A stretch of 64,000 nucleotides of DNA from assembly GCF_000820185.1 (NCBI RefSeq), contig NZ_CDCA01000045.1, positions 1-64,000 on the forward strand, read 5' to 3'. The translations under genes and the position numbers were made by a program. How positions within the stretch are numbered: position 1 is the first letter of the stretch; each line of letters starts with the position of its first letter. The notes beneath the pieces are model-generated. The model was given only the letters and a program-made list of their open reading frames with translations. It did not search any database and was not told where the DNA came from. This DNA is from Aeromonas tecta (GTDB taxonomy: Bacteria; Pseudomonadota; Gammaproteobacteria; Enterobacterales; Aeromonadaceae). Shown one piece after another: positions 37,026 through 47,577 of this stretch.

Positions 37026-37419
37026 TTTATGGGCTAAACTCAGTCGTCATTAGTTTCAGTCGACCCCTTATTTTTTGGGGTAAAATAACAAATTTCAGCG
37101 TGACAAAAAAAGCAGACATTCTGTGATAAATCTCATATCCTGTGCGGCGTCACGAGGTGTTTGCTGGCTAGGTATCACAAGGTAACAAAGTGTTATTTTT
37201 CGTTATAAATTAATCTCATGCCAGTCCTGACGCGGCTTGTAGCTCGATAACGAAAAAGACTTGGCCCGGACGCCGAATACTGCACAGAAAATTGACCTGG
37301 ATTAAACCATTGCGGGTCTGATTTCGTTACTTTACAACATATCCATACTGACACGGTGAGACAGGTAGCCTCATAAGCAACCGTTTCTCCACACAATATC
37401 AATAATATGGGGTGAAACC
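37026..37419 (+). promoter_or_regulatory. pts operon promoter region with a CRP-like site
   Basis: About 400 bp hold no gene. TGTGATAAATCTCATA at 37122-37137 matches the CRP half-sites TGTGA-N6-TCACA with one mismatch. In E. coli ptsH is CRP-activated. The ribosome site of ptsH lies in TGGGGTGAAACC just before the ATG. Confidence 0.5.
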
Positions 37420-37677
37420 ATGTACGAGAAGTCTGTTGTTATTACTGCTGAAAACGGCCTGCACACCCGTCCCGCAGCTCAGTTCGTGAAAGAAGCCAAA
37501 GAATTCCAAAGCGAGATCACTGTGGTCTCCGGTGGCAAATCCGCCAGCGCCAAGAGCCTGTTCAAGCTGCAGACTCTGGGCCTGACCAAAGGCACCAACG
37601 TGACCATCCAGGCCGACGGCCCGGACGCTCAGAAAGCCGTTGAGAAGCTGGTTGCCCTGATGGACGAGCTGGAGTAA
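37420..37677 (+). CDS. ptsH: Phosphocarrier protein HPr
   Basis: 85 residues. Phosphoryl acceptor His15 lies in [16 protein letters not shown], and the regulatory-site region is [20 protein letters not shown]. HPr carries phosphate from enzyme I to sugar-specific EIIA proteins. It has the same length as in E. coli. It is the first gene of ptsH-ptsI-crr and is 44 bp before ptsI. Confidence 0.98.
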   Translation: MYEKSVVITAENGLHTRPAAQFVKEAKEFQSEITVVSGGKSASAKSLFKLQTLGLTKGTNVTIQADGPDAQKAVEKLVALMDELE

Positions 37678-37721
37678 TCCGGCTTTATTCCTCCCCCACA
37701 GTCGTTTTAATAGGAAGGATT

Positions 37722-39449
37722 ATGATATCTGGCATTCTTGCGTCCCCCGGTATCGCATTCGGTAAGGCGCTTCTTCTGAAAGAAGATGAAATCGTTATCA
37801 ATCAGGGCAAGATTTCTGTTGACCAGATTGACGCCGAAATCAACCGCTTCCTCGAAGCCCGCACCAAGTCAGCCGCACAGCTGGAAGCCATCAAAGAGAT
37901 GGCCGGTCGCACCTTCGGTGAGGAAAAAGAGGCCATCTTCGAAGGCCATATCATGCTGCTCGAAGATGAGGAGCTGGAAGGGGATATCAGATCCTTCATC
38001 AAAGACAACAAGGCATCCGCCGATAAAGCCATCTATGAGGTGATCGAACAGTACGCCAAGATGATGGCCGATCTGGATGACCCTTATCTGCGTGAGCGCG
38101 CAACCGATTTCCGTGACATCGGCACCCGTCTGGTGAAGAACGTGCTGGGCATCGCCGTTGTCAATCTGAGCACCATCGACGAAGAGGTGATCTTGGTCGC
38201 CAAAGACCTGACCCCGTCCGAAACCGCTCAGATCAACCTGAAATACGTGCTGGGTTTTGTCACCGACATCGGTGGCCGTACCTCTCACACCTCCATCATG
38301 GCCCGCTCCCTTGAGCTGCCGGCCATCGTGGGCACCAACGACATCACCGCGCGCGTCAACAATGGTGACATGCTGATCCTGGATGGGATCAACAACCAGA
38401 TCATCGTCAACCCGACCGCCGAGCAGCTGACTGAAGCCAAGAAATTCCAGGCCCAGTTCCAGGCTGAGAAAGATGAATTGGCCAAACTCAAAGACTTGCC
38501 AGCCATCACCCTCGATGGTCATCGGGTCGAAGTGTGCGCCAACATCGGTACCGTCAAGGATACCGAGGGTGCCATCCGTAATGGCGCCGAAGGCGTGGGT
38601 CTGTACCGCACCGAGTTCCTGTTTATGGACCGTGATGCGCTGCCGACCGAAGACGAGCAGTTCAAGGCCTACAAAGAAGTGGCAGAGGCCATGCCGGATC
38701 AGCCGATCATCGTCCGCACCATGGACATTGGCGGCGACAAAGAACTGCCCTACATGAATTTCCCGAAAGAGATGAACCCCTTCCTGGGCTGGCGTGCCGT
38801 GCGTATTTTCTTCGATCGCGAAGACATCATGCACGCCCAACTGAAGGCCATCCTGCGTGCCTCTGCCTTTGGCAAACTGCGCATCATGTTCCCGATGATC
38901 ATCTCCGTCGAAGAGTTCCGCAGCCTCAAGGCCACCGTGGAACAGCTGAAGGCCGAACTGCGTGCCGACGGCAAAGCCTTTGATGAATCCATCGAAGTAG
39001 GTATCATGATTGAGACCCCGGCCGCTGCCGTGATGGCTCATCATCTTGCCAAGGAAGTGGATTTCTTCAGTATCGGTACCAACGACCTGACCCAGTACAC
39101 CCTGGCCGTCGACCGTGGTAACGAGATGATTTCCGCCATGTACAACCCGCTGTCACCTTCCGTCCTGACCCTGATCAAGATGGTAATCGACGCTTCCCAT
39201 GACAATGGCAAGTGGACCGGTATGTGCGGTGAACTGGCTGGTGACGAACGTGCCACCCTGCTGCTGCTGGGTATGGGTCTGGATGAGTTCTCCATGAGCG
39301 CCATCTCTGTACCGCGTATCAAGAAGCTTATCCGCAACACCAACTTCGAAGATGTGAAGGCAATGGCAGACCAGGCTCTGAGCTATGCGACCGCCGCCGA
39401 AATCGAAGCCTGTGTAGATAACTTTATTAAGCAGAAGGCAGTCTGCTAA
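37722..39449 (+). CDS. ptsI: PTS enzyme I, phosphoenolpyruvate-protein phosphotransferase
   Basis: 575 residues, the normal length. The active histidine is in [21 protein letters not shown] (about residue 189). The C-terminal PEP-binding barrel has the signature [18 protein letters not shown] and [13 protein letters not shown]. Enzyme I takes phosphate from PEP and passes it to HPr. A GGAAGGA ribosome site precedes the start. Confidence 0.98.
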   Translation: MISGILASPGIAFGKALLLKEDEIVINQGKISVDQIDAEINRFLEARTKSAAQLEAIKEMAGRTFGEEKEAIFEGHIMLLEDEELEGDIRSFIKDNKASADKAIYEVIEQYAKMMADLDDPYLRERATDFRDIGTRLVKNVLGIAVVNLSTIDEEVILVAKDLTPSETAQINLKYVLGFVTDIGGRTSHTSIMARSLELPAIVGTNDITARVNNGDMLILDGINNQIIVNPTAEQLTEAKKFQAQFQAEKDELAKLKDLPAITLDGHRVEVCANIGTVKDTEGAIRNGAEGVGLYRTEFLFMDRDALPTEDEQFKAYKEVAEAMPDQPIIVRTMDIGGDKELPYMNFPKEMNPFLGWRAVRIFFDREDIMHAQLKAILRASAFGKLRIMFPMIISVEEFRSLKATVEQLKAELRADGKAFDESIEVGIMIETPAAAVMAHHLAKEVDFFSIGTNDLTQYTLAVDRGNEMISAMYNPLSPSVLTLIKMVIDASHDNGKWTGMCGELAGDERATLLLLGMGLDEFSMSAISVPRIKKLIRNTNFEDVKAMADQALSYATAAEIEACVDNFIKQKAVC

Positions 39450-39491
39450 GATCGGCTGCAAACAGCGACAATCATCTCTAGGAGCTTTACT

Positions 39492-40001
39492 ATGGGTCTG
39501 TTTGATAAACTGAAGAAACTGGTTTCCGATGATAGCTCTGACACCGGTGGCATCGAAATCTTTGCCCCCCTGTCAGGTGAAATCGTACCAATCGAAGATG
39601 TACCCGACGTCGTCTTCGCCGAGAAGATCGTGGGTGACGGTATCGCCATCAAGCCGGCTGGCAACAAGATGGTTGCCCCGTGCGACGGTACCATCGGCAA
39701 GATCTTCGAGACCAACCATGCGTTCTCTCTGGAATCCGACTCAGGTATCGAGCTGTTCGTTCACTTCGGTATCGACACCGTTGAGCTGAAAGGCGAAGGC
39801 TTCACCCGTATCGCTCAGGAAGGTCAGAAGGTCAAACGCGGTGACACCATCATCGAGTTCGATCTGGCCGTGCTGGAAGCGAAAGCCAAGTCTACTCTGA
39901 CGCCTGTGGTCATCTCCAACATGGACGAGATCAAAGAGCTGATCAAGATGACTGGCGCCGTGACTGTGGGCGAGACCCCGGTGATCCGCATCAAGAAATA
40001 A
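39492..40001 (+). CDS. crr: PTS glucose-specific EIIA component
   Basis: 169 residues. The two histidines of the active site are in [18 protein letters not shown] (His90) and in TNHAFSLES (His75). The N-terminus [15 protein letters not shown] is the membrane-tethering amphipathic helix. EIIA-Glc transfers phosphate to glucose permease and regulates adenylate cyclase and non-PTS permeases. Confidence 0.98.
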   Translation: MGLFDKLKKLVSDDSSDTGGIEIFAPLSGEIVPIEDVPDVVFAEKIVGDGIAIKPAGNKMVAPCDGTIGKIFETNHAFSLESDSGIELFVHFGIDTVELKGEGFTRIAQEGQKVKRGDTIIEFDLAVLEAKAKSTLTPVVISNMDEIKELIKMTGAVTVGETPVIRIKK

Positions 40002-40032
40002 TGCGCCGCTGGCCTGTGCCAGTTGCTGCAAC

Positions 40033-40065
40033 AAAAAACCGAAGCCCTGGGCTTCGGTTTTTTTA
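40033..40065 (+). terminator. Terminator of ptsHI-crr
   Basis: The hairpin AAAAAACCGAAGCCC/GGGCTTCGGTTTTTTT begins 31 bp after the crr stop. Confidence 0.93.
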
Positions 40066-40277
40066 TGGGCAACACCTATGACCCACCTTGCCCCAGCCAT
40101 CAGGGGCGATGTCATCACCTGACCGGGCAAGGACACTCCGATGCAAAAGTGAGGTCGAGATCAAGGCATTGTCCGGCAAGCCTTGTAGCATGGGGATGGA
40201 AACCACGGGATCCTGACGCCACACCTGTGTCGGGATAGACAAGGGCGATGCACTGCGCCCTCCGGAAGGAGATGAAT

Positions 40278-40823
40278 ATGTTGAAGAATACGGAACAACG
40301 TTATGGCAGCCTGAGCATCGGCCTGCACTGGCTGACCCTACTGCTGATTGTGGCCATCTATGGGCTGATGGAGTTCAGGGATCTTTTCCCCAAGGGTTCG
40401 GCCGGACGCGACCTGATGAAGGAGTTTCACTTCATGGTGGGCTTGCTGATCCTGGCGCTGGTGGTGGCGCGGCTGCTGGTGCGCTTTGGCAGCCCGTCAC
40501 CCCGCATCCTGCCCGTCCCTCCACCCCTGATGCGCAGGCTCGGCCACCTCGCTCATCTGGCCCTGTACGGCTTCTTGATCCTGACGCCACTGCTGGGTTG
40601 GTTGCTGCTGAGCGCGGGTGGCAAGCCCATCCCCTTCTTCGGGTTCGAACTGCCCGCCCTTATCGCGCCGGATGATGGCCTGAAAGGCACTATCAAGGAT
40701 CTGCACGAAACGCTGGCCAACGTAGGCTATGCCCTGATAGCCCTGCATGCTGCGTCGGCCATCTATCACCATTATGTGCTCAAGGACAGCACCCTGACCA
40801 ATATGTTGCCCGAGCGGGAATAA
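40278..40823 (+). CDS. Cytochrome b561
   Basis: 181 residues from the ATG at 40278 (MLKNTEQRYGSLSIGLHWLTLLLIVAIYG), with AAGGAG six bases upstream. Four membrane helices are present. Haem-ligand histidines lie in SIGLHWL, KEFHFMVGLL, DLHETLANVGYALIALHAASAIYHHYVLKD. It belongs to the CybB-type b561 family, which in E. coli acts as a superoxide:ubiquinone oxidoreductase at the inner membrane. A longer upstream frame (to 40248) is not needed. Confidence 0.88.
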   Translation: MLKNTEQRYGSLSIGLHWLTLLLIVAIYGLMEFRDLFPKGSAGRDLMKEFHFMVGLLILALVVARLLVRFGSPSPRILPVPPPLMRRLGHLAHLALYGFLILTPLLGWLLLSAGGKPIPFFGFELPALIAPDDGLKGTIKDLHETLANVGYALIALHAASAIYHHYVLKDSTLTNMLPERE

Positions 40824-40843
40824 GCACATGTCTTGAACACGCC

Positions 40844-40877
40844 AACAAAAAGGCTTCGATACCTGAGCCTTTTTGTT
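40844..40877. terminator. Bidirectional terminator between cytochrome b561 and sbcC
   Basis: The stem AACAAAAAGGCT/AGCCTTTTTGTT lies between converging genes. Confidence 0.85.
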
Positions 40878-40895
40878 ATGGCTTAAGCGTCACCC

Positions 40896-43800
40896 TCAGG
40901 GCAATACCACCCGGCTCTCGCCACCGCCGAGGGCCTCCACCCTTATCTGCACGCCGATGCGCTCAACCAGGGTCTGCACGTGGGAGATGACCCCAATCTG
41001 GCGACCGGCCGCCTGCAGGGAGTCGAGGCTGGAGAGCGCCAGATCCAGGCTGTCCGGATCCAGGGTGCCGAAGCCCTCATCGATAAACAGCGATTCAACC
41101 TGGGTCTGATGGGAGGAGAGGCTGGAGAGCGCCAGTGCCAGCGCGAGCGACACCAGGAAGCTCTCGCCGCCGGAAAGCGAGTCCACCGAGCGCACCTCAT
41201 CCCCCATGTCGAGATCCACCACCTGCAGCGCGAGATCCGTGCCGGGCACTCGCTCCAGCCGGTAGCGCGGCGACAGCTCGGCAAGCTGGGCATTGGCTTC
41301 CAGCAACAAGCGCTCCAAGGTGAGACTCTGGGCAAAGGTTCTGAACTTGGCGCCACTGGCGGAGCCGATGAGTTCACTCAGTTGCTGCCAGTGATCCGCC
41401 ACCGCCTGCTGCCGGATCAACTCTTCCTGCAGACTTCCCGCTTTCTGTGCCGCGGCGTCGGCCTGAGCTAGGGCATTCCGGCACTGGAACAACTGCTCTT
41501 CCAGCTCGCGGCAATGGGCCTCAGAGGCACTAAGGCGCTCGCTCAGAGCCTCGACAGAGAGCGCCGTCAGCTCTCTATGGTGTTCGCGGTAGCGCTCCAA
41601 CTTGGCCTCTTCCTGTGCCTGCGCCCGCTGGCGCTCGCCGAGTCGAGTGCGTGCCTCGGCCAGCGCATCGTCCAACTGCTGCAAGGCAATGCGACGGGCC
41701 TTGAGCTCATCCGGGGTGATGGCCAACAAGCGGCGCAGCTCATACTCCGCAATGCCAAGCGCGCTGGCCTGGGCCGACCAGCGCCCCTGCACCTCACGCA
41801 GGCGTCGACTGCTCACCTGTTTGTCCTGCTCGAGATGGGTCAAGCGGGTCTTGAGCTCAGTTTGTCGCTCCCTTGCGGCGTGCAGGGCCACCACGGCTTC
41901 GTCGAGCTGGCTGGCCGCCTGCTGCAAGCGCTGCTGCCACTCGTTCTCGACCAGGGCGATGGCGCGGCCATCGAGGCAAGCCTCGCGGCTGGCCAGCAAT
42001 CCCTGGCGTTGCTGTTCGCCTTCCTTATAGTCACGCTCCAGCTTGTGCAGCAGCTCGTTCTGGCTCTGCACGCGCACCGCCTGCGCACTGAGGATGGGCG
42101 TCAGACTGGCCAGCTCGCTGGCAAGCTGTTCCCACTCGTTCTGTCCCTGCAAATAGGCCTCACAGAGCTGCTGCCACTCCTGCCAGCGCTCCCCCTCCGG
42201 CCACTGACGCCAGGGCTCGGCGCCCATCTGTTGATCGAGTCGAGCCTCCCCCTGCACCACACGCTGGCGCAGGGTGCTCTCCTGCTCGGTCAGCGCCTTC
42301 AACTCCGCCTCCAGCGCGACCTTCTGGCGCTCGGCGTCGTGCCAGCGTTGCTCGAACTGTTGCTGGTCGACATGGAGTTTGGTCAGCTGATCACGCAGCC
42401 TCGCCAGTACCTGTTGCTCCCGCTGGGCCTGTTGCAACTGCTGCTGACCGGCCGCGAGGCTCAGTTTCAGGGCCTCGGCTTGCGCCAACAGCTGGGCCTG
42501 CAGTTCGGCCCACTCGGCCGGGTTCAAACTCACCGGCAGGCCGTGCCCCAGCAGCTGATTGCCCCCCAGTTGCAACCAGCGTTGGCTCAGCTGTTCGGAT
42601 CTTGCCGCCAGCTCAGGCTGATGCTGTTGGTGAGCGGCCAGCTGGCGAGCCAGCTCGACTCGCTCGACCTCGCCCTGAATATGCTGATGATTGAGTTGCC
42701 CCCACTCGAGCTCCAGCTGGCGCACCCGTTCGCTCTGTTGCGCCAAAATGCCGGCCACCTGAGGCTGGCTCTGGCGGTAAGGGTGCTCCTCTGCACCGCA
42801 CAGCGGGCACGCAATCCCCTCCTTGAGCACATGGCGATGCTGCTCGAAGCTGGCCACGGCGCGAGCCTGCTCCAGGGCATGGCGCGCCTCATCACGCTGG
42901 ATGGCGAGCCGCGCCAAGGCGGGCTCACGCTCGTCATGCAAGGCGGCGAGCCGGCTCAGCTGCTGCGCGAGCATCTCCATCTCTTGTTGCAGCCGCTGTT
43001 GCTGCTCGCTGTGGTTGCGGCCCGTCTGGGCCAGCTCCAGTAGCTGATGCACTCGCGCCAGCTGCTCGGTCTGGGACTGACGCAGCTCTTGCGCCCTGGC
43101 GACCTGCCCGTCCCACTCCTGCGCCAGCAGCTGATCATGCTGCTGCTGCAGACGAATCCTCTCCTGCTGCCAGTAATCACGCTCCTGCTGTCCCTGCTCC
43201 AGGCGCGCATTCAGCTCGAGCAGCACCTCGCTGCGCTGCGCACGGCTTTGCAGCAACCGCTGCAGCTGCGCCTTGTTCTCGCTCCAATCCTGCATGGCGG
43301 CCAGCAGGGGTTGCCACTGACGCGCCAAGGGGGCCAGCGCCTTGCGCTCCTCGAGCCAGCTTGCCCATTGCTGGCGACGGGTCTCGAGGGACTGAACCCG
43401 CTCGTGCTGCTGCTGCCACTCCTGCTGCAACTGGAGTTGCAACGCACGCGCCTGCTTGCCCTGCTGCTGAGCCTCTTGCAGCTGGCTGGCCTTCTCCCGG
43501 ATCCGGGTATCGAGATCCTGCGCCCGCTTGAGCTCGGGCTGCAGCGCGGCCCACTCCCGCTCGGCCGCAGTGCGTTGTGCTATTAATTGCTGCTCCAACA
43601 AAACAGCCTGCTGCTGTGCCTGCGACGCCAGCTCAAGCTCGGGGCTCAGCTGTGCGATGAGCAGCTCTTGCTGCTGCAGATCGGCGGTCAGGCGGGCCAG
43701 CTCGTCGTGATCGGCGCGGGCCACCTGAGCCTGCTCGGCGCGGCCAAACTCCTCCCGCTGTGGCGCCGCCCGGGCATGGGCCGCTTCGGCATCCGCCAGC

Positions 43801-44648
43801 GCGGCCTGTCCCTCCTGGCAGGCGTGGCGCAGAGCGGCGATGCGATCGTTGAGATCGCGCAAGTCCTGCAACAGCTGGCGTTGCTGCTGCTCGTGCTTGA
43901 GGCTGGTGGAGAGGTTAAGTTTCTGCGCGGCCCACTGCTCGCGCGTCGCCTCATCCATCAAGGCCACATCGCCGAGCCGCTGGCTGATGGTCGTCAAGGC
44001 CTGCTGCTCGGCCCGGGCCCGCTCATGGGCCTGGACTGAAATGGCGGAGTAGAGCTCGGTGCCGGTCATCCGCTCCAACAGCGCCGAGCGCTCATCGGCA
44101 CTCGATTTTAGGAAGGCGGCAAACTCCCCCTGTGGCAGGATCACCGCCCGGCGAAACTGCTCCCAGGAGAGGCCCACCAGTTCATCGATGCGCTCCTGCA
44201 ACTCCCGCTTGCTGCCGGAGAACACCTGACCAGTGGCGACATCTGTCAAACTGCGTTCTACCGGCTGAAATTTACCCTCCGAACGATTGCGGGCTCGCCG
44301 CACCGCCCAACGCGCCAACCAGGTGCGACCATCGCAGCCACGAAACGCCACCTCGGCAAAGCCGTTAGCGTGACCGCGGCTGAGGATGCCGCGCACGTCG
44401 TTGGCCTTGAGCTTCTCCTCGTCATCCTGGCGACCCACCTCGGCCACGTTCTTGCGATTGGCGATAAAGCGCGGCATCTCTTCATAGAGCGCAAGGCAAA
44501 TGGCATCGAGCAGAGTGCTTTTGCCTGCCCCGGTATTACCTGTGATGGCGAACAGACCGGCGGCGCCCAGCGCCCCGCGAGTGAAATCGATGGTGAAATT
44601 GCCGGTCAGACTGGCGAGGTTCTCGCCGTGCAGGGATAGAATTTTCAT
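40896..44648 (-). CDS. sbcC: Exonuclease SbcCD subunit C
   Basis: A 1250-residue SMC/Rad50-like ATPase, somewhat longer than E. coli SbcC (1048). The N-terminal Walker A is AITGNTGAGKSTLLDAI; a long Gln/Glu/Arg-rich coiled coil runs from about residue 180 to 1040. It is broken by a zinc-hook CPLC near residue 615, and the C-terminal half-site has VDSLSGGESFLVSLALALAL and LFIDEGFGTLDPDSLD. With SbcD it cleaves DNA hairpins and protein-blocked ends. Its start overlaps the sbcD stop by 4 bp (ATGA). The coiled-coil part is very glutamine-rich. Confidence 0.95.
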   Translation of the reverse strand: MKILSLHGENLASLTGNFTIDFTRGALGAAGLFAITGNTGAGKSTLLDAICLALYEEMPRFIANRKNVAEVGRQDDEEKLKANDVRGILSRGHANGFAEVAFRGCDGRTWLARWAVRRARNRSEGKFQPVERSLTDVATGQVFSGSKRELQERIDELVGLSWEQFRRAVILPQGEFAAFLKSSADERSALLERMTGTELYSAISVQAHERARAEQQALTTISQRLGDVALMDEATREQWAAQKLNLSTSLKHEQQQRQLLQDLRDLNDRIAALRHACQEGQAALADAEAAHARAAPQREEFGRAEQAQVARADHDELARLTADLQQQELLIAQLSPELELASQAQQQAVLLEQQLIAQRTAAEREWAALQPELKRAQDLDTRIREKASQLQEAQQQGKQARALQLQLQQEWQQQHERVQSLETRRQQWASWLEERKALAPLARQWQPLLAAMQDWSENKAQLQRLLQSRAQRSEVLLELNARLEQGQQERDYWQQERIRLQQQHDQLLAQEWDGQVARAQELRQSQTEQLARVHQLLELAQTGRNHSEQQQRLQQEMEMLAQQLSRLAALHDEREPALARLAIQRDEARHALEQARAVASFEQHRHVLKEGIACPLCGAEEHPYRQSQPQVAGILAQQSERVRQLELEWGQLNHQHIQGEVERVELARQLAAHQQHQPELAARSEQLSQRWLQLGGNQLLGHGLPVSLNPAEWAELQAQLLAQAEALKLSLAAGQQQLQQAQREQQVLARLRDQLTKLHVDQQQFEQRWHDAERQKVALEAELKALTEQESTLRQRVVQGEARLDQQMGAEPWRQWPEGERWQEWQQLCEAYLQGQNEWEQLASELASLTPILSAQAVRVQSQNELLHKLERDYKEGEQQRQGLLASREACLDGRAIALVENEWQQRLQQAASQLDEAVVALHAARERQTELKTRLTHLEQDKQVSSRRLREVQGRWSAQASALGIAEYELRRLLAITPDELKARRIALQQLDDALAEARTRLGERQRAQAQEEAKLERYREHHRELTALSVEALSERLSASEAHCRELEEQLFQCRNALAQADAAAQKAGSLQEELIRQQAVADHWQQLSELIGSASGAKFRTFAQSLTLERLLLEANAQLAELSPRYRLERVPGTDLALQVVDLDMGDEVRSVDSLSGGESFLVSLALALALSSLSSHQTQVESLFIDEGFGTLDPDSLDLALSSLDSLQAAGRQIGVISHVQTLVERIGVQIRVEALGGGESRVVLP

Positions 44649-45871
44649 GCCTCTGACTCCTTCACCTGCACCAATATTTCTTCGAACGAGGCCACCAGTT
44701 CGGCCGCGGGTTCCCCCTCGAACTGGCGCTGGTAGCAGAGCCTGAACACCTCGGTCGGTGAGAGCTCATCCAGCCTGCGGCGACTGCTGCCATCGGCCAG
44801 GCCCTGACCCGAGCCTTGATAGCGGGTGCTGATACGCGCAAGGCGCAGCGGTTTGCCGGCCAGCGCCGCCAGAATGCGCTCACGGATGCGCGCCTCGGGC
44901 TTGGGCAGCAGCAGCCGCACCTCGAGGAAGGGCTGTGCCTCTGTGGGTAATTCGGACACCTCGAGCACGGAGATGGCAGCCAGGGCCTCATCGAGCGAGC
45001 TCTCCGGCAGCCGGACCATCTGTACCGCGCGGGGGACCGGGATCCGCTCCAGCGCCGTCAGCTTGCCGCCCTCTAAGGTCACCTCCAGCACCTGATGGTT
45101 GTAGTTCGCCTCGGCCAGAGATAGCGGCAACGGCGAGCCGCTGTAGTGCACGCCGGGGGCCGGGCTCTGGGCCAGGTGCAGGTGACCGAGCGCGGTGTAA
45201 TCTGCCCCCGCGAAGATGTCGGCCGGCAGGGCATGCTGGTTGCCGCCAAGCACCCGCCGCTCGGACAGCTCGGAGAGCTGGCCCGCGGCCAGGTAGGCGT
45301 GGCCCATGGCGATCAGCGCCTGGCCGGGTTCACAGCGCGCCCGCCCCTCACCCAATACCAGTTCATAGACCTGGCGTACCCCTTCAATCAACCTGTCCTG
45401 CCCTTCCGCCAGCTGCTCGACTCGCAGATCGCTGCTGCGCAGGAAGGGCACGGCGGCGCACCAGGCGGCCACCCGGCCTTCCTTGTCTTGCAACGGTACC
45501 AACAGGCGATCGGTCTCCAGCACACCGTCGTCACCCCGACTGATGCTGCCCACCAGGTGCAGATCGAAGGCCCGCAGCAGCTCGTGGGGGGCATCCAGCT
45601 TGGAGGGGGAGTCGTGGTTGCCACCGATCAGCACCATGTTGAGGCGGGGCATCTCGGCGCGCAGCCTGGCCAGGAAGCGATAGAGCTGTTGCCAGGCGCT
45701 GGCTGGCGGGTTAGCGGTATCAAACAGGTCGCCCGCCACCAGCAAGGCATCTATCTGCCGGCTCTTGATGGTATCGGTCAGCCAGTCGAGGAAGGCGTCG
45801 TGCTCGAAGCGGCGCTCATGGCCATGGAGTTGATGACCCAGGTGCCAGTCGGCGGTGTGCAGGATTTTCAT
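44645..45871 (-). CDS. sbcD: Exonuclease SbcCD subunit D
   Basis: 408 residues from the ATG at 45871 (MKILHTADWHLGHQLHG), the family start; a longer upstream frame lacks support. Metallophosphoesterase motifs of the Mre11 fold are present: DWHLG, VAGDLFDTANP, IGGNHDSP, GHAYLA and GHLHLAQ. It is the nuclease partner of SbcC, translated from the same mRNA. Confidence 0.95.
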   Translation of the reverse strand: MKILHTADWHLGHQLHGHERRFEHDAFLDWLTDTIKSRQIDALLVAGDLFDTANPPASAWQQLYRFLARLRAEMPRLNMVLIGGNHDSPSKLDAPHELLRAFDLHLVGSISRGDDGVLETDRLLVPLQDKEGRVAAWCAAVPFLRSSDLRVEQLAEGQDRLIEGVRQVYELVLGEGRARCEPGQALIAMGHAYLAAGQLSELSERRVLGGNQHALPADIFAGADYTALGHLHLAQSPAPGVHYSGSPLPLSLAEANYNHQVLEVTLEGGKLTALERIPVPRAVQMVRLPESSLDEALAAISVLEVSELPTEAQPFLEVRLLLPKPEARIRERILAALAGKPLRLARISTRYQGSGQGLADGSSRRRLDELSPTEVFRLCYQRQFEGEPAAELVASFEEILVQVKESEA

Positions 45872-45975
45872 GGGGAAACGGCTCAAATAGAGGAGTGGTG
45901 CCAGCGGCACCCAATGCAGACAAGATGCGGATAGCGCCGCTTTTTTTCAAGTAAAACAGGCCGCTGGCGTCAGAT

Positions 45976-46404
45976 TCAGACGGCTGGGAAAGACATCCGA
46001 TACTGAGGGTGGCCGGTCAGCGGATCGGATTGTTCCCCCTCTATGGCAAAGCCATGGCGACGATAGAAACGTACCGCAGGCTCATTTTCCACAAATACCC
46101 GGGTGTGCAATCCACCCCCCTGCAGCTTCGCCTCCTGCAGCAAGGCATGGCCGACCCCACGCCCTTGCCGGTCCGGGCGCACGAACAGCGCCGCCAGGAA
46201 ATCGTCCACCAGCGCCATGAAGCCGAGCAGCTCGCCGCGCTCCTCGAACACCCAGATACGGGCATGATCGAGGTAACGGGTACGCAGCTCCTCCTGGGCC
46301 TGCCACCAGCAAGAAGCATCAACAAAATCATGAGCCTGCAAAGAGGCCAGCAGCCAGATCTCGACTATCTCTTCCATATCTTCTGGCCGACTCGCTCTCA
46401 ACAT
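45976..46404 (-). CDS. GNAT acetyltransferase, YiaC-like
   Basis: A 142-residue single GNAT domain. It starts MLRASRPEDMEEIVEIWLLASLQAHDF, similar to E. coli YiaC; the acetyl-CoA loop is VRPDRQGRGVGHALL, and the C-terminal part has VENEPAVRFYRRHGF. YiaC is described as a protein lysine acetyltransferase; substrate here is not known. It is monocistronic, between sbcD and rdgC. Confidence 0.82.
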   Translation of the reverse strand: MLRASRPEDMEEIVEIWLLASLQAHDFVDASCWWQAQEELRTRYLDHARIWVFEERGELLGFMALVDDFLAALFVRPDRQGRGVGHALLQEAKLQGGGLHTRVFVENEPAVRFYRRHGFAIEGEQSDPLTGHPQYRMSFPAV

Positions 46405-46584
46405 TTCCCTATCCTTGTTAACAAACTCAATACAGCCAGTCTAGGGGAATCAGATGACAGAATGGGGAGGAAGCGGGACTCCTTGTGAAGTCGATCGCCC
46501 TTTATTTAGCAAGAATGATTGGCTGATCACAAAGCGCCTCTCTAGTACAATGCCCGCCGGACAATCTATGAGACCGAGGACGCC

Positions 46585-47496
46585 ATGTGGTTTAAAAACC
46601 TGCAGATTTATCGCTTTACCCGCCCCTTCGAATTGACCGTTGAGCAGCTGGAAACCCAGCTCGAGGCCTGCGCCTTCACCCCTTGCGGTAGCCAGGACAT
46701 CTCCCGGTTTGGTTGGGTCAAGCCCCTCGGCAAATTCGGCTCCACCCTGACTCACAGCGCCTCCGGCCACATCCTGCTCTGCGCCCGCAAGGAAGAGAAG
46801 ATGCTGCCAGGCACTGTGGTCAAAGATATGCTGGCGGAGAAGGTAGAAGCGATCGAATTCGAGCAGGGCCGCGCCCTCAAGAAGAAGGAGAAGGAGGCGC
46901 TGAAGGAGGAGATCATGCACACCCTGCTGCCCCGCGCCTTCAGTCGTACCAGCCAGACCTTCGCCTGGATCAATCCAGCCGACAACCTGATGGTGGTGGA
47001 TGCAGGCTCCGCCAAGAAGGCGGACGATCTGCTGGCGCTGCTGCGCAAGTCCATCGGCTCCCTGCCGGTGGTGCCGGTGGCGCTCAAGAACCCGCCCGAG
47101 ATCACCATGACCGAGTGGCTCAACGAGGGCAACCTGCCGGCCAGCTTCACCCTGGAAGACGAGGCCGAGCTGCGCAGTGCCATGGAGCACGGCGGCATCA
47201 TCCGCTGCAAGCAGCAGGATCTGATGAGCGACGAGATCAAGAACCACCTGGCCAATGACAAGCTGGTGACCAAGCTGGCGCTGAACTGGGGCGAGACCCT
47301 GAGCTTCGTGCTGGGGGATGATCTCTCCATCAAGCGCCTCAAGTTCAGCGAAGAGCTGCGCGAGCAGAACGACGATGTGACCAGCGAAGATCCGGCCGCC
47401 CGTCTGGACGCCGACTTCGCCCTGGTGACCGCCGAGCTGGCCCAGTTCATCCCGGCGCTGTTTGCCGTGCTGGGTGGCGAAGAGCAGTCCATCTAA
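46585..47496 (+). CDS. rdgC: Recombination-associated protein RdgC
   Basis: 303 residues, the standard RdgC length. It starts MWFKNLQIYRFTRPFELTVEQLE and shows PCGSQDISRFGWVKPLG, KKKEKEALKEEIMHTLLPRAFSRTSQTFAWI and DNLMVVDAGSAKKADDLLALLRKSIGSLPV. RdgC forms ring dimers on DNA and limits RecA filament formation. GAGGACGCC provides the ribosome site. Confidence 0.96.
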   Translation: MWFKNLQIYRFTRPFELTVEQLETQLEACAFTPCGSQDISRFGWVKPLGKFGSTLTHSASGHILLCARKEEKMLPGTVVKDMLAEKVEAIEFEQGRALKKKEKEALKEEIMHTLLPRAFSRTSQTFAWINPADNLMVVDAGSAKKADDLLALLRKSIGSLPVVPVALKNPPEITMTEWLNEGNLPASFTLEDEAELRSAMEHGGIIRCKQQDLMSDEIKNHLANDKLVTKLALNWGETLSFVLGDDLSIKRLKFSEELREQNDDVTSEDPAARLDADFALVTAELAQFIPALFAVLGGEEQSI

Positions 47497-47524
47497 GCCG
47501 TCATTAAAAAGCAGTCGTTAACGT

Positions 47525-47551
47525 TAAAAAACCGCCTGATGGCGGTTTTTT
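47525..47551. terminator. Terminator after rdgC
   Basis: AAAAAACCGCC-TGAT-GGCGGTTTTTTGTTTT; it also faces the convergent GDSL gene. Confidence 0.9.
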
Positions 47552-47577
47552 GTTTTGCTGACTATGTTCAGCCCGGT

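Noticed and set aside
37869..39044. 391-codon minus-strand open frame
   Set aside because: Antisense shadow of ptsI.
41514..43043. 509-codon plus-strand open frame, Leu/Gln rich
   Set aside because: Mirror image of the glutamine-rich sbcC coiled coil; low-complexity composition explains the length.
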